NCBI GenBank assembly: GCA_037447655.1
Contig: JBBHKE010002781.1
Span: 62,001-126,000 of the forward strand
DNA: 64,000 nucleotides
Direction: 5' to 3'
Origin: Zygnema cylindricum
Taxonomy: Eukaryota > Streptophyta > Zygnematophyceae > Zygnematales > Zygnemataceae
The position numbers and the translations under genes were made by a program. Below, in pieces: positions 45,285 through 56,600 of the stretch. The notes under the pieces were generated by a model. That model saw nothing but the letters and a program-made list of their open reading frames with translations. It was not told the origin of the DNA and made no database searches. Each line of letters opens with the position of its first letter. Within the stretch, counting starts at the first letter, position 1.

Positions 45285-45572
45285 ACGAACTTCAATTATA
45301 CCATAATTTCAAAAGTAGGCGTTTTTATGGTAGGCCTTTGTCGGCGCCTTTATCGTAAGTTGTGTTATGGGATTTTCATGTGATCTTCTTAGATCGTTAC
45401 TTTGATCAGAGACCGTACGATCGTCCGAATCTGACGGTGTAAAAAAAACATTGGTCGAATGTTTTAATTGGTCCGATTTTTGGTCCGAATGTTTTAATTG
45501 GTCCGAATAGGTCCGAATACAATATGGGTCTTAAGGTCATATTGTATGTTTTGCATACAATAGGCATATTGT
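45285..45572. other. Spacer with short direct repeats
   Basis: GGTCCGAATGTTTTAATT and related GGTCCGAATA pieces recur at about 45451-45515. No gene is present. Confidence 0.5.
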
Positions 45573-45580
45573 ATGGGCCT

Positions 45581-46061
45581 CATAGTTGTTCACGGCGTTT
45601 CGTGCGAACGATCTAATCGCGACGAATTATACGTAACAAACGCATTGAACCTTTTGAAAAAATCGTTAAAATCGTTAATGAATTTTCTTCCGTACAATTC
45701 CGTACATGTAAACAAAAATAAATTTTACATATCCCGCAGTTTGTACATTTTTCGTACAGTTCCCGTTTTTTTCGTCATAGTCCGTACAATGTTGGTACAA
45801 TTCCGTACGTTTCCCGTTAGATTTCTGTTCATTTTACCGGACAGAAAGTACTACGAAGTGCAACGTATCTTTTTGTCAAATTCCGTACTTTTTGGGTATA
45901 AAACCGTACAATTACTGTACATACCGTACAGTTTCCGTAAATTATCCGTTCAGTTTACCGGACAGAAAGTACATCGCGTTTTTTTCCGATTTATTCAAAA
46001 GTCACGAATTATACGTTTTAATCGGAAAAAAGGAAAAAATCGCGCGATTTGAACAACTATG
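45581..46061. mobile_element. hAT-like MITE, 481 bp, perfect target duplication
   Basis: Flanked by perfect 8-bp duplications ATGGGCCT (45573-45580 and 46062-46069). The ends CATAGTTGTTCA and TGAACAACTATG are perfect 12-bp inverted repeats. Eight-base duplications and CA-type ends are hAT features. The overlapping 159-codon frame is a by-product of the AT-rich interior. It matches the ends of 16925-18217. Confidence 0.9.
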
Positions 46062-46609
46062 ATGGGCCTACTTTCACCTACTTTTGAACTATGAATTATA
46101 CTGTACCTGTCGCACAGAAAATTTATGATAATTGTGTGGATGGCGAAGCTCGTACATATTTCTTTAAGCAAAGCTTTGGAACGGGACAGGTGTAATGGAG
46201 TTGACGTTTCAAAGATTCGAACCTCGATTTTGAATTTGAAAACATGCTTTGGTTATAGAGTTACCTGTAGTGCATTCCCCTCCTCGCACCAAAGTCAGTG
46301 GCGCCATGGAAGGGTCTAAGTACGAATCTTTTGCGTCGTGGTTTCAGGTCTTATCTTTTATCCACCACATGTGGTAGAGAAGAATTCCTGGATTGAAAAT
46401 TTTGTACTGTCTTAAACAGTCAAAATCTCAAGAAAAAGAAAGGAAAATATTTGTTGTATGTTAATTTTGTTAATGTTTTTGTTTAGAAATTGTTTCATTT
46501 GACAAGACAAAATGAGCCCGTTACACGGGCAAGGTTCGTGTTGTTTGTGTTTAACTGTTTATGCTTGTATAGAGTTTTTAGCCAATGTAATGGTTTGAGC
46601 CCTTATTGT
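46062..46609. other. Intergenic spacer
   Basis: No gene or clear repeat recognised between two mobile elements. Confidence 0.35.
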
Positions 46610-47740
46610 CCAATTCGTACGGATTTGGATTTTTTTTTTCTGAATTTAACGTTGTCTTCGCGACTTTCATACTTTTCTTAAAATCCGTTTAGTTTGCGCT
46701 GTACGAACATATACGAAAATGTACGAAGTGCGTAATCACATAAAATCCTTAAAAACTCTAAAATTGTACGGAAAATTAACAGAATTGTACAGTAATATAC
46801 GGAAATTGTACCATATCAAACCTAATGGTACAGCATTTTTTTGGCAGTCGTACTCAAATATATAGGAATGTACGACAATGTACCTTAGAAACCCTAAAAT
46901 CCCCCCTTTAATTACCCTAATATATACGAAAATGTACGACCACTATACGTAACTGCACGAAAAGTGTAGCGCAGTTGTATTGAAATATACGGGAATGTAC
47001 GGAAATGTACCCTACAAAACCTAAAATATATAACCCTAACATGTCAAAAAACTACGAACGATGTACTTACATGTATGAAAAGTGTGGGGCAGTTATACTC
47101 AAACATACGGAATGTGAAGAAATGTACTATAAAGCCCGAAAAATCCCTTAAATAACCCTTAAAGGTGCAAAATGTAGGGACATTGTCAGTAATGTTGGGT
47201 ATCAAGGGCCTGTTGCCGATATTCGGTATATATCGAATTTCTGGTACGCGAGATTCAATATATCGTTTCGATATATCGAGAAGCAAAATATCACGATATT
47301 TTTGCCATATATACAATTTTTTTTTCCTCTAATTTTTTTTCAAACCCCCCCCCCCCCCCCTCCCCCTCGTGGCGCATGCTCAGTGGGAGGGGGGGGGGGG
47401 AGATTTTCCATACGATTTTTCGTACAGAATTCCGTACTATTTTTCGTAATATATTTGTACAGACAACCACTTTTTACCCAAATACATTGCGATAATTTAT
47501 GTTGGTCTCGGTAAGATATATCGCAGACCCTGACCGGTCGATATTCAATATATCGAATATTGAAATTATCGTGATATGTTTTCACCCGATACCCAACACT
47601 AATTGTCAGGAAATGTACAAAAATGTATTGTTATATTGGCAGGTACGCATTGCATAACATTTTTTTCATCGTTAAATGTGTATCGTGCGTAGTATTCGCT
47701 CGTTTGTTTCGTGCGTATTATGCGCAAGGGACATCTATGG
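46610..47740. mobile_element. TIR element with CCCTTATTGTCC end and nested hAT-like insertion
   Basis: Left CCCTTATTGTCC and right GGACATCTATGG are imperfect inverted ends, and both flanking interiors match the element at 48651-49114 (CAATTCGTACG start; GTGCGTATTATGCGCA near the end). GTAC-rich monotonous sequence fills the interior. A 412-bp hAT-like insertion at 47190-47601 accounts for much of the extra length. Confidence 0.65.
47190..47601. mobile_element. hAT-like element with central C/G palindrome, 412 bp
   Basis: Flanked by perfect 8-bp duplications ATTGTCAG (47182-47189 and 47602-47609). The ends TAATGTTGGGTATC and GATACCCAACACTA are inverted with one difference. The interior has mirrored ATATCG-rich arms around a C16 run (47345-47360) and a facing G-rich run ending at 47400. 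It is non-coding, and the long homopolymers may be length-variable. Confidence 0.85.
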
Positions 47741-47885
47741 TCAATCTGCACGCTATGCGCCACTTTTGGCAGACTGCGCTTACTTTTAACGGCGCTTTTT
47801 TAGGGGCCGCTACGGTTGGTAATCAATACTTGGGACTGTTGGCAACTTTAGATTGTGTGAGCCGTACGGCAGTCTGTATTGCGAC

Positions 47886-48115
47886 GCACCTAATAATTAG
47901 AGAAATGCACGCTAATTTATGTGATGGAGCTTTTTCAACTATGTAGTTTACACTAATTTATTTAAGTATTCTATATTGGGTTATGTCGGCGATAATTATT
48001 TGCGTGATAATTATTTGCGTGATAATTACGAACACTGAATTATGTGGACGGACAAAAATTGCCTATCCGTATATTTTGACATTAGTATTATTTGTCGCGC
48101 TGAATATTAGTTATG
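47886..48115. repeat. Partial copy of the 596-bp MITE
   Basis: Matches 37803-38045 (CTAATTTATGTGAT, TATTGGGTTATGTCGGC, GTATTATTTGTCGCGCTGAA) but lacks both clean ends. A GATAATTATTTGCGT unit is duplicated within it. Confidence 0.65.
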
Positions 48116-48275
48116 TCGGACCACCGTTGAAGGTTATATGTAAAATAAACGCAGTTACATAATCAACTATCAACCGTTATGAACGAATGAATTACGGTTG
48201 TAGTTCGAATGTAAATCGCAACGCTACATTGTGCCAGCGGTACGGCGGTCCGTACCGGGACCCATGGCAACGCTA

Positions 48276-49272
48276 CACCGCGAATCGTTATTATTGTCAA
48301 AGTCACTAATTTGGGTTCTTAAAATTTTGATTTTATTCCTCACGTAAATTTTTCTTTGACGTTAATTAAGGTACCGTACGAAATAGGGGTAAAGAACGAA
48401 AATACAATAAGATCTGAATAGTGTGGTGCACATTCGATGTCAGACCGTACATAAATGTACCTCTCTAAGTGAAAATTTTACAAAAAATGAATTTAATCAG
48501 ACGCTCACGCATAAGAATGTGCGCTAAAAAAACGGGATTAAAACAGGATTATTCTGACACGTAAATTAGTTTGACCTGTACGAATATTTAACTTTCATGA
48601 CGGCGTACGATTCCTAATATTTTGTACAGATACATATAATAATGTATATACCGTTGATGTCCAATTCGTACGAATATCAACTTTTTTACGAAAACTACGT
48701 AATATTCGTCTTTTTCATACTTTTCGTAAAATTCGTGTAAGTTTCGCTGTACGGCCATGTACAAAAACGTACGAATATCGTAATCTTATAAAATCTTAAA
48801 AAGTACGAAAATTTAACAGAAATGTCCGAAATTGTATGAAAGTGAGCCCAACAAACCTTACAGTACGGAATATCGACGCAAGCCGTACTTAGATAAAATG
48901 GAGTGTACGGCAAAGTACCTTGGAAACCCTAAAAATCCCCTAAATAGCCCTAAAATGTACGACCATAGACGGACACTGTACGAATGTGTAAAAATAATGT
49001 ACGGGTACAAAGCAGGGTACGCATTTTATTAACTTTTCAAAAGCGTTTGATGCGTACCGTACGTAGTATTAGTTAGTTTATACCGTGCGTAATATGCGCA
49101 CAGGACATCTATGGTATAGACGGCGAATATTCCATTTTTGCTGTTCGTAAATTAGCATTAAGCCGAAATTATAATACACCTTTAAAAAAAATAAAAAAAA
49201 TCTTAATTAGCATCAATTACGGTAAATTTTCTTCAACACTATTTAAACTTTGACACATAACGATTCGCGGTA
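48276..49272. mobile_element. TA-target MITE inside the minisatellite, itself interrupted
   Basis: Left end CACCGCGAATCGTTATTATT, right end CATAACGATTCGCGGTA. The host unit reads AACGCTACATTGTGCC uninterrupted at 48220 and is split here as AACGCTA | TACATTGTGCC, so TA was duplicated on insertion. The interior matches 17182-17719 except for the insertion at 48651-49114. Confidence 0.9.
48651..49114. mobile_element. TIR element nested in the MITE
   Basis: Ends CCGTTGATGTCC and GGACATCTATGG are inverted with two differences, and flanks are TA (possibly TATA) on both sides. The related MITE at 17.18 kb has the empty site (GTATATA, near 17555). Sequence matches 46610-47740. Confidence 0.8.
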
Positions 49273-49795
49273 TACATTGTGCCAGTTGTACGGCGGTCTG
49301 TACCGCGACACACGACAACGCTAGCGGTACGGCGGTCTGTACACCGACGGTTGTCAGCGTAACATTACGCCAGCCGTACGGTGGTTTATACTCTGACGGT
49401 TGGCAGCGTGGCATTACGCCAGCCGTACGACTGTCTGTATACCGACGGTTGGCAGCGTAACATTGCGCCATTCGTACGGCGGTATGTACACAGACGGTTG
49501 GCAGCGTAACATTACGCTAATCTTACGGTTCTCTGTACACCGACGGTTGGCAGCGTAACATTACGCCAGGCGTACGATTAACTGTATACCGACGGCTGGC
49601 AGCGTAACATTACGCCATTCGTACCGCGATCTGTACACCGACGGTTGGCAGCGTAACATTACGCCAACCGTACTGCGGTCTGTACACCGGCGGGCGGCAG
49701 CATAGAATTCCGCCAGCTGTACAGCGGTCTGTAACGCGACGGGCGGCAGCGCTTCATTGTGCCCGCGGTACGGCCGTCCGTACTGCGTGTGACGG

Positions 49796-50436
49796 AAAAA
49801 ATCCAAGACAGACACATCGTCCAAGACAGACCCATCGCCTATATAAGGAATTCCGGAGGGGCAAACAACGTTCCCTTATTTATATACTGATAAATAATTT
49901 AATAATAAATAAAATTATACTTAGCATATGAATGTTCTCGAAGTTGTTTTGGCTCCAACCAGAATCAACCAATATTCACCATTTTTTTTCTAGACTTGAC
50001 AAAGTATCAATGGAATTTTTAGTATATCATGGAGCATAATGGGAAAATGCACTCATATAGAGAATCTAAGCAAGAATGTTGTGAAAATTTAAAATATTCA
50101 TTACAGTGTCTATTATTGCCACCTTTTGGTCATATTTTTGCATTTCCTTGTGAATACCATGCCTCGAAGACGTTTATTGTTCAATTGTAAAAATCAAAAG
50201 TGTCAATTGTAAAAATCATAACTGTATGGTTTGAATTCGTTTTCTTTGATTTCTATAAGAAATTCAACTAGACGACATGCAGAGTTATTTTTGTCGTCTT
50301 TGTTTAGCTTTCTTTGCCGTTTGTGTGTCTATGTTTAACCGTTCAAGAAGAGCCATCTCCTTTGTGCCCTTTTTTGCATTGAACAATATAGAAGATTCAT
50401 CGTGTTAGGCTTCGCCGTGTATCCCGATTTAGAGTT
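49796..50436. other. Spacer upstream of the SET gene exons
   Basis: AT-rich. I searched it for the missing first SET exon and found no frame ending in a phase-0 donor with suitable sequence. Confidence 0.35.
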
Positions 50437-50580
50437 GATGTTTTTTTTGCCACTTAACTTAACTTTCTTTGGTGCACACATGTCCGATTTGTATTTGTGA
50501 ACCACCAAAGTCTTACCTTTCCGTTGCAACCCGACAAGTGTGCATCTAGAAAAATGAGTTTTATGCCCAAAAAAAAAAAA
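50437..50580. mobile_element. MITE remnant related to 60907-61100
   Basis: It retains TTTTTTTTGCCACTTAA, GTGCACACATGTCCG and CCGACAAGTGTGCAT in the order seen in the complete copy, with its poly-A partner strand. The CACCG-type ends have been lost. Confidence 0.55.
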
Positions 50581-50679
50581 ATAACGAAGCAGTACACAGA
50601 TGTGTCCTTGAATTTTTCTTGCCATCCATTTATTCCAGTTTTTCTTGAAAGTGCAATCAGCTTGGTTCTCTTAATGCAG

Positions 50680-53600
50680 GCAAATGGAGGCCAACTGAGG
50701 GGCTGCAAAGTGTTGCCTTGTGGAGGGGATCCTTCGTTAGGGAATGGACTTTTTGCACCAGAAACTGGAGTTATGGCAACCCCTGGAGAAGAAGGTTAGG
50801 AAGGACCTTTTATTGTAAGCGGATGATGTTAGTAGCAAGAGCGGACGACGTTAGTAGCATGAATGACTTTTCTTCAAATGCAGATTATTGATATTAGGAA
50901 TCTTAAGGATCTGTGCGTATGCTAATGCACTGTCATTTGCTTAAATACTCTTGCAATCCAATTACGACGTTTTTTATCAACTTTTTTTCAATCATAAATA
51001 TTATGCTTTGACTTATCAGATCTTTCACTTGCCTCCATTCAGTTTTCAAAACGAATTATGCTCCAGGAAGAACAGGCAAAATTAATTACACGATTTTTTT
51101 CAAATCTATCATTGTTCATCCCTATCCTCTCTGTATTGGTGACCTTGTACAGCCTCAAATTCCCACCATTTGACCTCTTACATTGGTTCTTGTGTTCAAA
51201 TGACGGTAATGACAAAACTTTGGGATGTCTCCAACTTACCTTTGTGTGAAATCGGTGTTCATGATGTGTGAAGGTTCTGAAGGTAAGGAAACAGTGGTTG
51301 TGGTTATTCCGCTTGAGCTCACTATTACGCCATTGTCGATAATGAGTGAAGTTCATATGGGCTCACAATATCGACAACTTGTGGAGGAAGGCGAAATTGA
51401 TGAACGCATGCTGGTTATGGTTTTTCTTGTTGTGGAACACTTTCGAGGAAAATCATCGTTTTGGGAACCGTATCCTGTCATTTTGTTGCAAATACATGTG
51501 CTGTATTTACTGTTGTTACTCAGTTTACCAAAAGAGTTGGTAAATCTTTTCAGCAACACTAGAGTGGTGTTGTGGCATGCAATTAAATCATCTCTCAATT
51601 TCCTTATATGAAGTAATACAAAAAGTACAACCGAAAGAACGATACCAACTACTGTTACATGATAGTTTCCTAGTTTCGGAGATTGTGAGACTGAGAATTT
51701 TTGCTCTCAAGTGATCAAGAATTACAGCATAGTTATTGATTGCTCTCTAAGCGAGGACAGTATTGTACACAGTTATTACTTGACTTTTATCAAGTTATAT
51801 TTCTTTGTTGCCTTCATCTGTGGTCAACCCATTAGCTTATGCACCAAAAGAACTGGAGGAACTGAAAGGGACTCCTGTACATGCTGCCACAATCAAAAAG
51901 GTAAAAAAATGCTATTTTTATATTTTTGGTTTGCCGGTATCTTAGAAGACCTTGGCTGTATAACAGGTCTATGTGAATGTTGTTGATCAGTTGCAATTCT
52001 TTGCTGTCAACATTTTGAAAGTTTTTTAGGCTCTGTGGTCATTTATTTTAAGGGGCTTCACTGCTATAGACAGTATGACGGTGTTTTATTTTTTTTTTTA
52101 AAGTTCACTAGTGTAAAGATGGATGCATTACTAGAAAGACTCCAAGTCTGTAAAATTTTGAGAAAAGGCAGAAGCCGAAAGAAAAAGGAACTGGTGATGT
52201 TCAAACCGGCGAAAATCACCAATGTCTCCTGTTTCACAATTAGTATTGAATCCTCTGATTGGAAACATCAAAATATTGAGAGACTGTTTTGAAGGTGGAT
52301 GCAGCTGAAGTCTATGCGAAAGACTTTCGATGAACGATTCAAGCCAGTAGTGGAAGCTCTTCTCAAACAACAGCATGTTTACAAGTGAGGTATCAAACCA
52401 TGCTTGTCATTTTGCAACAGTTGATGTGAATTGCTTTCAAAGTCTTTTCCACAAAAACTGCTCTTTGAATTGCCTCCCGAGCAAAGCAGTCATACACATT
52501 TTCTAGATAGATTTCAGCTTGATGCAGAAATATTTTGTTAATAATTTTTTTTTTGAAGCATGTGAATCTGAGTTATATCTGTGAAGCAGGAAAGAGTTAG
52601 TTATTGACAATAGATGATCTTTGCTTAGGAAGACTATAAGCATCCTTCTCGGTTTTTCTTAATGCTTTTTGTGTTCTTAACCATATTATGATCCATACTA
52701 GAATGGGTTTATTTCTTGGCGACCTAGGATGACTTCTAAACTAGCTCAGAGCAAGTGAACAGTAATTTTTTTTTTGTTTTTTTTCAGCTTTTCCGGTGCT
52801 GTGCTCATGGACATGCTGTATTCATCATGATTCTTAAGAAGAAAACCTTCCTTTTCAGGAAAAACAGCTTTCTTTGTGTAACATAGAAGATGTTTAAGTA
52901 TTATGTTGACTAAAAAGAAAGAAGTGTCAACTTTAGGAATAACACTGTGATTAGCAGTAACATATTTAGCTATGAAGGTCCAGTAATGCTGATCTAGAAT
53001 GAAAACTGGGAACATTCCAAAAAAAGAAAAAAAACGTTACTGTAGAACGCTAGTTTTTTCAGTAGCGTAACTTTGAACATGAAAAATTCTATGCATTTTG
53101 TTTGTAAATAGCTTGGGAGAAGAGATTTTCATGGCAACGGAGGTGAAAGTTATTGCCGAAAATTTTGGGGGGTGTCAATGGTTTGCTGCATATGCCTAAA
53201 GCCGGATAAATGGGGTTTATCTCACTTACAAAACATGGGAAGGGTGGAGGTGATGTTCAGGCTGGTCACTTTCGCAGATTATCTATGGTAAGCTGTAAAT
53301 CCCCAAGATTTTAAACCCTATATTGAAATCTTGTGACCGAAAATGCAGTGTAAAACAAGTAGATGAAATCTTCTGTTTCACACGTAATGTTTTAATTCTT
53401 CGATTTGGGTAGGCATAGTGACTCCAAATGAATATGCACACATTGACTAACGAAGGGAATGCCTTAAAAATTGTTGTTTTCACTGCACCAATTTTTTTGT
53501 TGTGACATAACAATCACAAAGCTAAGGATGTAATTTTTCAAGTGTGAGATTGCAAAAAAAAATCAAACAAATATGGAATAGGAAAACCTATGTTTAAAGT

Positions 53601-56600
53601 AGTTTTTTTTGTCAGAATTAATAGTGGTCTGCACGGTAGTGATGCATTCTGGTTATCTTCCAAAGCCAATAAATGCCACTATCCTGACTGTAAAATCCGA
53701 TGATGATGATGATGATATCCGTACATACGGGCCAGTGAAAAGTGATGATGAGTATTGTATTTTGAATAGGTATCTATAATACAAAATGTCGTTGTAGAAC
53801 AAGTCATCGCTGGAATGCAGTATGACCTTCTTTACGTTTGTATGTACATTCTACGACATTGTACTACATTGTTCGTATATTCCCCTGGAGTTCCACCTTA
53901 ATGTCCAACATCAATTACGTGATAATGACTTTGTTCATCTAAAATTTCACAAATCTCTGTCAATCAGTGGTTTTTATTGTGTTTGGCATTCTTTGGGCCA
54001 ATGATTTCATTCAAGTGTTTAATTTACATGGAGGAATTATGTATGTCACACAATCACAGGCTTAATTTCTTACCAAGTAGCATCCAGGAAACAGTGATTT
54101 CCCAATCAATATTTTAGTGGACTCCTCTATTTCTTGCTTATTGGTTTTCCGAAAAAGCATTAGATAACATCGCTAATAATATGTTCACAATGTCCCACGG
54201 GGTATATCCTTGCCATTATACACGGTATCTTGGCGATTTAACCTGACACTCACGTTTTTAATTGTTTTAGAAGCTGGCCACAGTTTTTCCAATATCCCAC
54301 CAGAGGGCGTATGCCTCGTTGTTCTCCATTTTTTTTTATTTCTTGTCAAAAGAAGTAAATGTGATCCCGTTTTTGTGAAAAACAGGGCCGACACAGTTTT
54401 CTGGTCTCGAGCCCTCGGTATTCCATTTCCATTAGCTTTTATCCAATCCCTTGAACCCGAAAGGGCGTTTTCTGAGGAAGTTTCACATCATGAGACTCCA
54501 GAAGTTTTTGCCAAACCAAAAAGCAATCTCGAGGTGGGTGGTTCGATGCAGTTTGGATGACTAAAGGTACAAAAGGTGTTTAAAAGGTTTTACGGTTATC
54601 AACTTCTGAGTTTTCAGAGTCTCTTGGTATTTCTTTCTCATTTGAAAGGATGATTTTAAGCAGTAAAGGTTTGAAGTTGGATCACGGACAGTTAAGGAAA
54701 TTGAAGAAAGGGGAAAGAGCTTGGAAGGGTAGGAAGTCGTGGGAGAAAACGAGTCGAATGAGATAACAGAGCTTGAGGGTTCGTCTGATCCTCGGGTGAT
54801 GGTTGAGGGGTTAATCCCTTGCCTTGATTTCTGCAATCATGGTATGTTAGTTTTTTGGTGCTCTTGAAGTTGCCATTAACAGCTTAGCAACAAAAGGGTT
54901 GTCAACAATATTATGTATCAGAGATAAAGTGAGGAGGAATCTCACACTATTTTACATTTTTGATTTGCATTTTACTGTATGTTTCGAATTAAAAAACTAT
55001 ATCATGGCAGCATTTTTCCGCACTTCAGAACTATGGTCTGTATGAGCCATTCGATTATGCAAGTTGGGATAGTAATATCGAGTAGAACTGGGTTAGCCCC
55101 ATTCAATAGAATGCTTTTTAAGGAACGGATGTACCATGTGCCTAATATGCTAGATATTTGATACTGATCCCGCTCTTACAAGTTCTTACATGAATTGGTC
55201 AATTTCATAACTGTAGGTGTTAGTGGTTACAATCAGGTACAACTGCTATTTTGGACATTTTCGTAAAATTGAGTATGCATGGGAGTATGCATGGGAACAC
55301 TGTGAGGTTCATTTGGAGGCCAGGCTGTTGTTCAAATGTTTTGCTACTAATCAGTCATTTTCTTTAGACTCGGGTTTTGTGCCTATATTGTTTCAAAAAT
55401 CCATTTGAACGTATTATTTTGTTCTCTGACATAAAAATAACTGAGAAGCAGTGCAGGGACCGAGTGTCCGCTGGGACGTGGACGGATCTCCACCTCTTGT
55501 CACTGAAGTACCAAATTCTGTGTATCTCATTACCAGTAAGTTGTACTAATAACAAATGATGCAATCCTTGTTTGTGGCAAAATTTAGATGTCAAAAGCAT
55601 AAGCATCATTTCGGTGCTCATGGATGTTGTACCCTTTAACTGGTCAAGAAGTGGAATCCCGTTGGATTATTTTCTTTGCTTTTAATTTCTCGTTTGTTTC
55701 CTTAGGTGTTTGCTCATTTGTTAAATGTTTTCTATTGCTCCAACTTTTTGGAGCTCTGTCTTTTTCCTAGCAAGCCAGTTTCCAGCCTTCCTTGTTTTAA
55801 TGGGGTACTGAATCAAATGAATCGTTAATTAGTTAAAGTGGTGAACACGAAAGGAGTTGCGGTTAATTGCAGAGATTTTTGACTTATGATGGTGTTAACG
55901 TTTGAAGTGTATGGTTGTCACATGGTTTATTTGTTGTTTTGCTCATGTAGGACCAGGTGTGGGCCTAAATCCTGGTTCCGAAATTCACATTTCTTATGGG
56001 AACAAAGGCAATGAGGTGAATTTTCCCTTTTTGCGGTTGTAGAGCTTGGGTGCCTCTGCGAAGTTTTAATGCATTTATCCATTTAGTTCGATGGGTCAAA
56101 TGATGTCAAATTCAAAGCACTTTAGTTTATGCAAATTTTGACTTTTAAGGCTCCCTGTTTAAAAAGCACTTCCATAATAACTTAAAAGAAATGGAAATCA
56201 TAAGCAATCTCATGTTTGGTTTGTCTTTCTCATTCTTTCCAGGAGCTTTTGTTTCTCTACGGTTTTGCCCTTGAGGACAATGCTTCAGATTTTGTCATGG
56301 TGGGTAATGTGACTTTTCTAAAAGTTCATTCAGAAGATACAAACAGAGGGAAAACTGGTATGCGCTTAAATAAACAACGAGTCAGTCAATTTATTCAGCT
56401 GAGTCTTAATTGCATGGATATTTAATCTATTAGTTGTTCAAAGATATTTTAGTTCAATTTTTGACTTTCATCGTCCGAAATTTTCTTCTTGATTTTCTGT
56501 TTTGTGCAATCGATGATTGTGAATATTCCTGTGGTTTTTTTTACTTTCGTCAAGGGGGAAAAAGGTTGGAATACTGAGAGGTTTTATTGACCTTCCTTTT

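Larger units (their letters stand above)
48214..49795. repeat. 49-bp minisatellite interrupted by a MITE
   Basis: The GACGGTTGGCAGCGTAACAT landmark recurs every 49 bp (49346, 49395, 49444, 49493, 49542, 49591, 49640, then decayed copies at 49689 and 49738). Two more units flank the MITE at 48276-49272. In total about eleven units are present. Short minus-strand frames through it follow the repeat and are not credible genes. Confidence 0.9.

Noticed and set aside
48214-49795. 49-bp repeat as a CRISPR array
   Set aside because: The units follow each other directly with an exact 49-bp period and have no unique spacers, and the genome is eukaryotic. It is a minisatellite.
52787-52830. Alternative exon after the strong polypyrimidine tract in the SET gene
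   Set aside because: The splice acceptor is good, but the frame runs into a stop and gives no SET-domain similarity; the 53261 micro-exon fits far better.
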